From positions 1 through 64,000 of the IMG/VR virus record IMGVR_UViG_3300021185_003853: DNA of 64,000 nucleotides. The stretch is one strand, 5' to 3'. Made by a program: the position numbers and the translations under genes. The notes beneath the pieces are model-generated. The model saw only the letters and a program-made list of their open reading frames with translations. It ran no database searches and had not been told where the DNA came from. Shown in pieces: positions 57,425 through 64,000 of this stretch; within the stretch, counting starts at the first letter, position 1, and every line of letters begins with the position of its first letter. The DNA is from a virus.

Positions 57425-57432
57425 TATAAATA
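57425..57432 (+). promoter_or_regulatory. T4-type late promoter
   Basis: TATAAATA 57425-57432 in the 39-bp gap before gp8 (ATG 57459); AGGAAAAC precedes the start. Confidence 0.8.
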
Positions 57433-57458
57433 AAACAAACACTTAGGAAAACTTTTAC

Positions 57459-59120
57459 ATGGCAAAGGTTGTAACTGAAAATTTTAGAGTTGAATCAACA
57501 AATGAGTTCGTAGATTCATTTGCGAACGCTAACGGCAATAATTATTACATTATGGCATCTTCAGTTAGTGAAGATTCAACCATCGCTAACACTCAAAAAG
57601 ATATTAGAGAGTTTCAGCGTAAAGTGGTGTTCGGCAATAAGATTGACTCGAGCAATGTTAGATACATGTTTAACATTAAACCATGGGTGACAGGAACTGT
57701 ATATGACATATTCGATGATACTCAAGACATGAGTACAAAGAATTTTTACGTGACCGTTCTCGATGGCACAATCAACGAAACATCATATAAGGTTTACAAG
57801 TGCTTGAGAAACAATAACAATTCGCCTTCTGTCGATACGCCTCCTACTGCTGAGTTAGAGTCTGGGTATGAGGTAACGTCAGGTGACGGATATGTATGGA
57901 AATATTTGTTCGATGTGCCTCCTGCGCAATACTTATTGTTTGGCACATCAAAATTCTTACCCTTTATTCCTAACTCTGCTGTTACTGCTGCTGCAACACA
58001 AAGTATTAGTGATATTTTGATAACTGATGTCGATGCTGGCGCATTTAAACCATACCTCATAGGAGAAGATGGTACGCCCACAAAAGCAACAATTGCATCA
58101 GTATCTTCGGACATTATTGTTGATCAATATCAATTACAGTTAACGTGTTCTAGGGTGCCGAAAAATGCGACAAACGCTTACACTAACATGTATGTGAGAA
58201 CTACCTCTGGACACATATTTGATATTGTCGAAAGTTCCATACCTGCTAATGTTGATTCAACAACAAACAAAACTCTTAACATATTTGTTAAGACGCCGAT
58301 AAATCTAAATAATGAAGCTGGGTTATCAGGCGGTGCTTGTTTTATTGTTCCTAAAGTTTATATAACTGAACCTGACGACTCGACAGGAACTCAGGCCATT
58401 GCGTATGGCGTATTAAGCAATGAGGGTACATTGACGTCTATTAACTTTAAGACAAAAGGCTCAGGTTATACATTTGCGAGCGCAGAAATTAAGGCGCCAC
58501 CTGCAGTGCAGTTTTCAGATACATCTGTTAGAACTATTGTATCGCCGTCAGGTGGACACGGATCAGATCCTGTGCATGAATTGTTTATGAGTAAAGTAGG
58601 AACGGTTACTAGTTTCGTTACTGATACAAATACAAGCATTCCTGATTCAAATCAATATACAAAAATAGGTCTTGTCAAAAATCCTACATTCAGAGATGAC
58701 ACATATCCTGCTGATTTTGATAACAGGGTGCTGGTTTCTATAGACGAAGCATTGGACGCATCACAGGTTGTTGTCGGCAGTATTGTTAAGCAAGCGTCAT
58801 CTTATGATATTGACGGAAATCCTATAGGCACAGAGGTTGTTGGGACTGTTCATGAAATTATCACATCTCACAATAATCAAACAGGTTTATATATTGTTGA
58901 TAATGTTGGCGCATATAATAAAGAATTTGAGGCAGGCGCCTTTCAAATATTTGCCGTCGAAGGAGATGCAAACACATCCTATCAAGGCGCCATAAACACT
59001 GTTAGCACACGACATAAATATAATAAGTATTCCGGAGAAGTAATGCACTTTGTTGACTTTGATCCGATCACACGAACCGCTACATCTAAAGAAAAAGTAA
59101 AACTTATTTTCGACTTTTAG
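57459..59120 (+). CDS. 8: gp8-like baseplate wedge protein
   Basis: 553 residues (T4: 334). Begins VTENFRVESTNEFVDSFANA with NNYYIMASSVSEDSTIANTQ and SSNVRYMFNIKPWVTGTVYD, then GDGYVWKYLFDVPPAQYLLF, which fit the cyanophage gp8 family. Longer than T4 gp8 through C-terminal extra domains. Binds gp7 and gp10 in T4. Confidence 0.82.
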   Translation: MAKVVTENFRVESTNEFVDSFANANGNNYYIMASSVSEDSTIANTQKDIREFQRKVVFGNKIDSSNVRYMFNIKPWVTGTVYDIFDDTQDMSTKNFYVTVLDGTINETSYKVYKCLRNNNNSPSVDTPPTAELESGYEVTSGDGYVWKYLFDVPPAQYLLFGTSKFLPFIPNSAVTAAATQSISDILITDVDAGAFKPYLIGEDGTPTKATIASVSSDIIVDQYQLQLTCSRVPKNATNAYTNMYVRTTSGHIFDIVESSIPANVDSTTNKTLNIFVKTPINLNNEAGLSGGACFIVPKVYITEPDDSTGTQAIAYGVLSNEGTLTSINFKTKGSGYTFASAEIKAPPAVQFSDTSVRTIVSPSGGHGSDPVHELFMSKVGTVTSFVTDTNTSIPDSNQYTKIGLVKNPTFRDDTYPADFDNRVLVSIDEALDASQVVVGSIVKQASSYDIDGNPIGTEVVGTVHEIITSHNNQTGLYIVDNVGAYNKEFEAGAFQIFAVEGDANTSYQGAINTVSTRHKYNKYSGEVMHFVDFDPITRTATSKEKVKLIFDF

Positions 59121-59137
59121 AGGAAAGAGTAAACTAA

Positions 59138-62100
59138 ATGGGTATTAACACAAATCTAAACACAGCTCCTTACAATGATGACTTTGATGCTGACAAGCAA
59201 TACATTCGTGTGTTGTTTAAACCAGCACGGGCAGTTCAAGCAAGAGAGATGACACAACTACAATCAATCCTTCAAAATCAGATAGAAAGGTTTGGTAATA
59301 ATATTTACCAAGAAGGAACAATCATTGAAGGTGTGAACCCAACGGTTGATAAAAATGTCAATTTTGTCAAGATTAATGATCAATCAGGTATTGATGACTT
59401 AACAATTTATGCATCGACAGATGATGTTTCGTATTTCATCGAAGGCCTTTCTTCAGGACTTACTGCAAGAATCGTTGCTGGGGCAAATGGATTCCAGAGT
59501 GATGCGCCTGACTTGAAAACATTTTTTGTAAAGTATTTGCAATCAGTTGCAAACCAAGCTGGCACAGACGTTAAGCAATTTATTTCTGGTGAACTATTAA
59601 GTGTTACAAGAGAAGAAGATGGCGTAACGACAGCTGTTGCAACTGTCACAGCAAACGATGGGACTGATCATGTCGGAGAATCTTTAGCTGTTCAAGTAAC
59701 TGATGGAGTAATCTATCAGCATGGACACTTTAATTATGTTGCACCGCAACTTATCATCGCATCAAAGTATGATATTATTCCTGCTGATATCTCAGTAGGT
59801 TTTAACATCAATGAATCAATCGTTGACTCGGCACTAGACAATACATTGCTGGACAATGCCCAAGGATTTAACAATTTTAATGCTCCTGGTGCCGATAGAT
59901 TAAAACTAGAACCTAAGTTGGCAGTATATGATACTGCAACAAGACCTGAATCATTCTTTGCATTATTGAGAATCGAAAAGGGACAGACAGTATTTGTTCG
60001 TGGCGATACACAGTTTAACTCCATTAAAAAAGAACTTGCAAAAAGAACACAAGATGAGTCGGGCAGTTATGTTGTTAGTGGGTTACCTATCACAACAGAA
60101 AAAGATTCAGATGGGAAGTTTCAGGCTGTTATTGGTGCAGGACGGGCATATGCGTTCGGGTTCGAGATAAACAACATAGGTAAAACACGACTAGAGATTG
60201 AGCCCAGTGCAACAACAAGCACAAAATCTTTACAATCAACAGGTGTTGAGTATGGCGGATATCTGACAGTAGATGTATCATCAGCAGGCACTGACGTTGA
60301 ATCATTTAATTTCTCTGATAGATATAAATTGTGCAATTCGGCACAGCAAGACATAGGCACATGTTCAATACGAAACATTGAACCCGTAGGCAATGATAAG
60401 TTAAGAATTTATGTATATGCAGTGCAAAAAAATGAAAATGAACAAACTACTGATATAGCATTTATTTACAAAAATGCGACAACAAAAACTGCTGTATTAT
60501 CCGGCAACATCGTTGATGCGAATAAAGGATTGGCTATATTTGATACAGGCCGCCAAGGCATGAAGTCGGTTTCTAGTGTCGTATACACAGAAAGACAAAG
60601 AAAATATTACCCTATACCTGTTTCGTCATCATCTCCTATTCTGATTCCTGTTGAGGTTAACGGGCAAGTAACGACATCACCTATCACACAAGGCGGAGCT
60701 TTTGCAATTGACATTTCTGGGGAATATGTCGGCGCAACGATCGTAGAATCAGTCGCATCACCTAACACAGGTATCAGCATAACATTCCCAGCAGGTAAGA
60801 CCCTACAATATATCTATTACAATGCGAACATTAGTGGTGTTACACAAGACACATTAACAGCAATTGATGTTTGGGTTACTACTAGTCATTCTGCGATAAA
60901 TAATTTTGCTTCTTTAGGTCTTCCTAATGCTGTTGTACTTAATCAGGTTAAGGATAGTGAAGGAAAGGATGTCACGAGCAAGTTTGCATTACAAAGAAAT
61001 CAAAATGATGCATATTACGGGCTATCTTATCTTACGCTTAAATCAGGTGAAACGCTTGGTGCGGCAACTGCAACGATAAGTGCAAACTTCACTGTTCTTC
61101 AAAGAACTGTTAATGGTGGGTATATAACGCCGAATAGTTATAGCAATATTACTGATGTTTCTGAAAAACTTACATCATATACTGGCAGGAACGGAAAAAC
61201 GTATAATCTTTTAAATTCGTTTGATTTCAGACCTTATGCAGATACAACAGTTCAATACCTGACTGAAGAGGCGGGCGCTGCATCAGTCAACATTTCATCT
61301 TTACAACTTGACACTTTAGGATCTGCAATTCCTGTGTCATCGAATTCTACTATACTTGCAACACAAGAATATTATTTGGGCAGAATAGACAAACTTGCAA
61401 TTGACAAAACACAACAGTTTGTGATTGTAAAGGGTCAACCTGCTGATAACCCAGGAAAAGTTGTTAACGATTCTGTGTTCGGCATAGCAGACATTTTTGT
61501 GCCTGGTGTTAATATGTCTGTGTCAAAAGCAAATCCGATAAGAGTTGAAAGAAACACAATTAAAAATTACACTATGAAAGACATTGAATCAATTGAAAAA
61601 AGAGTTGATAGGGTTTTCGATGTGCTATCATTGAGTTTGCTTGAATCACAAACAAAAGATATGTTCATTCCCGATGCAAGCGGAAACAATAGATTTAAGA
61701 ATGGCATCTTAGTAGATCAATTCAAAGACCTTAGAGTTGCGGATATCACTGACGGAGACTTCAAAGCGTCAATTGAATCAGTGCAGAAATATCTTGCTCC
61801 TGCAGTGACTCAGTTCCCTATTGATCTTAAAGTTGATAGCGCAACATCATCAAATGTTGTGTCGTATGACGATGTGACAACGCTATCAAGTTCTAGTAGA
61901 GAAACATTGCTTTCACAGGAATATGCAACAAGTTTCAGAAACTGTGCATCAAACTTTTATAATTACAACGGCACAGTTTTAATGGAACCTAAATTTGATG
62001 CTGGGTATGATGTTATTGAAAACCCTGCGGTCACAATAGATATCGATCTTGCTGGTGCTGTGCTTAGTGCAGTAGACACTATTCAACAATTCGTTCCGTT

Positions 62101-64000
62101 AACATCGACAACGCAAACAAATAGTGTTCAGTCAGAGTTTAATCAACAAGGAAACTTTTCTGTAGCGAGTATAACAGATTCATTCTTGACTGAAACTTTG
62201 ACTAGCGACACATTTAATACGACACAAAATTTAGGTTCATTCGTAACAGATTTTTCAATGACACCCTTCATGAATTCTAAAGTCATTAAAATCGGGGTTT
62301 CAGGATTACGACCAAACACAAGACATTATTTCTACTTTGATGAGAAACCTGTTTCTGCTCATGTTGCTCCTGGCGGCATTATAGAAAATGGCATTTCACG
62401 AAGCATTAAAGCTTCTGACATCTCTGCAATAGGGTCCAGAGGTGCTGCTGTTAAGTCAGATCAATACGGAAGATTATTTGCAGTATTCCAATTGCCCGGA
62501 CAAACATTCTTAGTAGGTGAAGCAGATCTGGTTATCTCAGATGCTGATCAATTCAATAGTATTGAATCAGCAGGAACATCTTCTGCTAAAGAAACTTATC
62601 GTGCGTATGGATTTACTGTGAACAGAACTGCAATAGGATCAGATGTCAGATCCGTTGACTTCGATATTGAATCAGACACATTCAGCACATCAAGAGAACT
62701 TAGAGTTTGGAATCCTCCACCAAGAAGAAGAGGCGGAGATCCATTAGCGCAAACTTTCGCAATTCAACCTGCGCAAGCAGAATATGCATCGTACATCTTT
62801 ACCGATAAACTTGATTTGTGGTTTAAGAAGAAATCACCTGCTTCACGAAGAAACGGAGTCACTGTCCAATTGCGTGAAGTTGAAAACGGGTATCCTACTG
62901 CTAAAATAGTGACATTTGGTATGAAACATGTTGACTGGAGTGAAATATCAATATCTGATGATGCATCATCAGCAACTACTGTTGTTTTTGATAATCCAGT
63001 CAAACTTGAAGTCGGGAAAGAATATGCAATTGTTGTTGTTCCTGATGCAACTGATCCTGATTATTTCATATGGACGGCAAAGGTCGGAGAGAATAGCATC
63101 AATGACGATAGTGTTCAGGTTTCATCTGACTGGGGTTCAGGTGTATTGTTTACATCAACAAACAACCAAGCATGGGAATCATATCAAAACGAAGACGTCA
63201 AATTTAAGTTGTACAAGATTCCGTTTTCCACAAATCCAGGACACATTGATCTTGTTGCTAATGACATGGAATTCATTGACATTAATCCTGATACACGCAA
63301 CGGCAACTTTATTGTTGATGAGTATGCTTATGTGTCATTATCAGGCAATACATTCTCAGGAAACTTAACATCTGAAAGAAAGATTAATGTTCCTAGTAGT
63401 TTAAGCGACTTTTCTATTGTTCAGGGTGACTTGGTCATTGTTGAAAAACAAGGAAGCACGCATGTGTCAACTGTTAAATCTTTGACAACTGTAGCATCAA
63501 ATCGTGTTATTGTTCTTTCAGATTTGCCGCCATTTACTGCAGGGCCATTGACAATATCGCTAGGTGTCGGAGGTAAAGTAACATACTTCAACCAAAACAA
63601 AGGCAATGCAGTGCATATCAAAGAAAGTACATCAAGAACTTCTGCGCAATATACAGCGTCAGCAACTGTTACAGGTGCAACGTCTGGGGCAACAGGAGAA
63701 ATCGTTTCTTTATCAAGCGCAAATGTGTCTTATATTCAACCTTTCGTTATGCAACAAAATACATTGCGAACTTCTAGTGAATTGACACTATTTAAAAATA
63801 CAGCAGCATTTGATACTGCAAACTTGTCGCCTGGCCAAGGTGTTCCTTTACACTCAAACCTTTTCTTGACAGGTGAACAAAGATCAATTCCGTCAAAACA
63901 ATTACTGCTCGCTGACACTGCAGGTAATCAAATTGATAGGTTTAGATTGAGACTAGATTTATCTAATAATGAATACAAATACGTAACACCTGTTATTGAT
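59138..64000 (+). CDS. Giant structural protein (DUF4815-like), 3' truncated by window
   Basis: Open from ATG 59138 (after AGGAAAG) to the last base: at least 1621 residues. The start GINTNLNTAPYNDDFDADKQ followed by YIRVLFKPARAVQAREMTQL and QSILQNQIERFGNNIYQEGT matches the DUF4815 family of phage baseplate/fibre proteins; a later VSGLRPNTRHYFYFDEKPVS is a recurrent motif of marine phage structural proteins. Probably replaces T4 gp9/gp10-type proteins linking baseplate and fibres. Located after gp8. Confidence 0.85.
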   Translation, partial: MGINTNLNTAPYNDDFDADKQYIRVLFKPARAVQAREMTQLQSILQNQIERFGNNIYQEGTIIEGVNPTVDKNVNFVKINDQSGIDDLTIYASTDDVSYFIEGLSSGLTARIVAGANGFQSDAPDLKTFFVKYLQSVANQAGTDVKQFISGELLSVTREEDGVTTAVATVTANDGTDHVGESLAVQVTDGVIYQHGHFNYVAPQLIIASKYDIIPADISVGFNINESIVDSALDNTLLDNAQGFNNFNAPGADRLKLEPKLAVYDTATRPESFFALLRIEKGQTVFVRGDTQFNSIKKELAKRTQDESGSYVVSGLPITTEKDSDGKFQAVIGAGRAYAFGFEINNIGKTRLEIEPSATTSTKSLQSTGVEYGGYLTVDVSSAGTDVESFNFSDRYKLCNSAQQDIGTCSIRNIEPVGNDKLRIYVYAVQKNENEQTTDIAFIYKNATTKTAVLSGNIVDANKGLAIFDTGRQGMKSVSSVVYTERQRKYYPIPVSSSSPILIPVEVNGQVTTSPITQGGAFAIDISGEYVGATIVESVASPNTGISITFPAGKTLQYIYYNANISGVTQDTLTAIDVWVTTSHSAINNFASLGLPNAVVLNQVKDSEGKDVTSKFALQRNQNDAYYGLSYLTLKSGETLGAATATISANFTVLQRTVNGGYITPNSYSNITDVSEKLTSYTGRNGKTYNLLNSFDFRPYADTTVQYLTEEAGAASVNISSLQLDTLGSAIPVSSNSTILATQEYYLGRIDKLAIDKTQQFVIVKGQPADNPGKVVNDSVFGIADIFVPGVNMSVSKANPIRVERNTIKNYTMKDIESIEKRVDRVFDVLSLSLLESQTKDMFIPDASGNNRFKNGILVDQFKDLRVADITDGDFKASIESVQKYLAPAVTQFPIDLKVDSATSSNVVSYDDVTTLSSSSRETLLSQEYATSFRNCASNFYNYNGTVLMEPKFDAGYDVIENPAVTIDIDLAGAVLSAVDTIQQFVPLTSTTQTNSVQSEFNQQGNFSVASITDSFLTETLTSDTFNTTQNLGSFVTDFSMTPFMNSKVIKIGVSGLRPNTRHYFYFDEKPVSAHVAPGGIIENGISRSIKASDISAIGSRGAAVKSDQYGRLFAVFQLPGQTFLVGEADLVISDADQFNSIESAGTSSAKETYRAYGFTVNRTAIGSDVRSVDFDIESDTFSTSRELRVWNPPPRRRGGDPLAQTFAIQPAQAEYASYIFTDKLDLWFKKKSPASRRNGVTVQLREVENGYPTAKIVTFGMKHVDWSEISISDDASSATTVVFDNPVKLEVGKEYAIVVVPDATDPDYFIWTAKVGENSINDDSVQVSSDWGSGVLFTSTNNQAWESYQNEDVKFKLYKIPFSTNPGHIDLVANDMEFIDINPDTRNGNFIVDEYAYVSLSGNTFSGNLTSERKINVPSSLSDFSIVQGDLVIVEKQGSTHVSTVKSLTTVASNRVIVLSDLPPFTAGPLTISLGVGGKVTYFNQNKGNAVHIKESTSRTSAQYTASATVTGATSGATGEIVSLSSANVSYIQPFVMQQNTLRTSSELTLFKNTAAFDTANLSPGQGVPLHSNLFLTGEQRSIPSKQLLLADTAGNQIDRFRLRLDLSNNEYKYVTPVID

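Noticed and set aside
59407-63918. Several minus-strand frames of 60-96 aa opposite the last gene
   Set aside because: Antisense shadows of the giant structural gene; short, without ribosome-binding sites, and the plus frame is open throughout.
1-64000. CRISPR array, insertion sequences, integrase/attachment sites
   Set aside because: No regularly spaced repeats, no transposase or recombinase motifs and no repressor-integrase pair were found; the genome looks strictly lytic.

Overview
The window is a 64 kb piece of a T4-like (tevenvirus-type) marine myovirus genome. The gp33-gp59-gp32 replication/late-transcription cluster, the DsbA-like, RNase H, PhoH and gp2/gp4/gp48/gp53/gp27/gp5/gp25/gp6/gp7/gp8 homologues, perfect T4-type late promoters (TATAAATA) and the CobS/CobT-like pair all point to the relatives of cyanophages and pelagiphages. 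Base composition is AT-rich. There are no photosystem genes. The auxiliary genes (haem oxygenase, a PcyA-family bilin reductase, curli export genes, a class III cyclase) suggest a heterotrophic Gram-negative marine host; an alphaproteobacterium such as SAR11 or a streamlined relative is my guess, not something the sequence proves.

Layout. (1) 1-5.6 kb: early genes (glutaredoxin, two paralogous small proteins, RNase H, peroxiredoxin, HAD phosphatase) behind sigma70-like promoters. (2) 5.7-11.3 kb: late genes: PhoH ATPase, a PAAR spike-tip protein with Ca-binding repeats, a cohesin-like protein and a repetitive S74-terminated tail fibre. (3) 11.3-20.4 kb: a dense early region of small overlapping genes, a PD-(D/E)XK exonuclease, two tRNAs, a TnsA/gp4-like nuclease, SHMT, a second glutaredoxin, and an HTH gene with a potentially structured leader. 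(4) 20.4-23.1 kb, minus strand: late YRG mini-protein, subtilisin-like protease, tail-associated protein. (5) 23.3-26.8 kb: CobT-like VWA/metallopeptidase and CobS/MoxR-like AAA+ ATPase. (6) 26.9-34.2 kb: the most unusual block: small membrane proteins, CsgF, CsgG, two curlin-repeat proteins, a FecR-domain protein and a CHASE2-adenylate/guanylate cyclase in one overlapping gene string. (7) 34.3-36.1 kb: peptidoglycan hydrolase, haem oxygenase and bilin reductase in one translationally coupled operon. (8) 36.2-39.5 kb: DsbA-like, gp33, gp59, gp32. (9) 39.5-45.3 kb, minus strand: tail/head assembly genes including a tape-measure protein and a probable frameshifting tail chaperone. (10) 45.3-64 kb, plus strand: the baseplate in order gp48, gp53, gp27, gp5, unknown, gp25, gp6, gp7, gp8 and a giant structural protein that runs off the end.

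How it works together. Fifteen sigma70-like promoters with 16-18 bp spacers (TTGACA/T...TATAAT; -10 TATAGT at 2910 and TAAAAT at 38396) precede early operons, many sharing nearly the same leader; T4-type TATAAATA late promoters precede the structural genes and would need gp33 (and a gp55-like sigma outside the window). The accessory genes give the infected cell redox enzymes, one-carbon metabolism, a linear tetrapyrrole pathway, and an apparent outer-membrane amyloid secretion system with its own signalling protein. The curli/cyclase block and the haem oxygenase-bilin reductase operon are the main points of biological interest; a candidate -1 frameshift at 42329-42335 and a possible RNA pseudoknot at 20084-20125 are the best new sequence-level signals.
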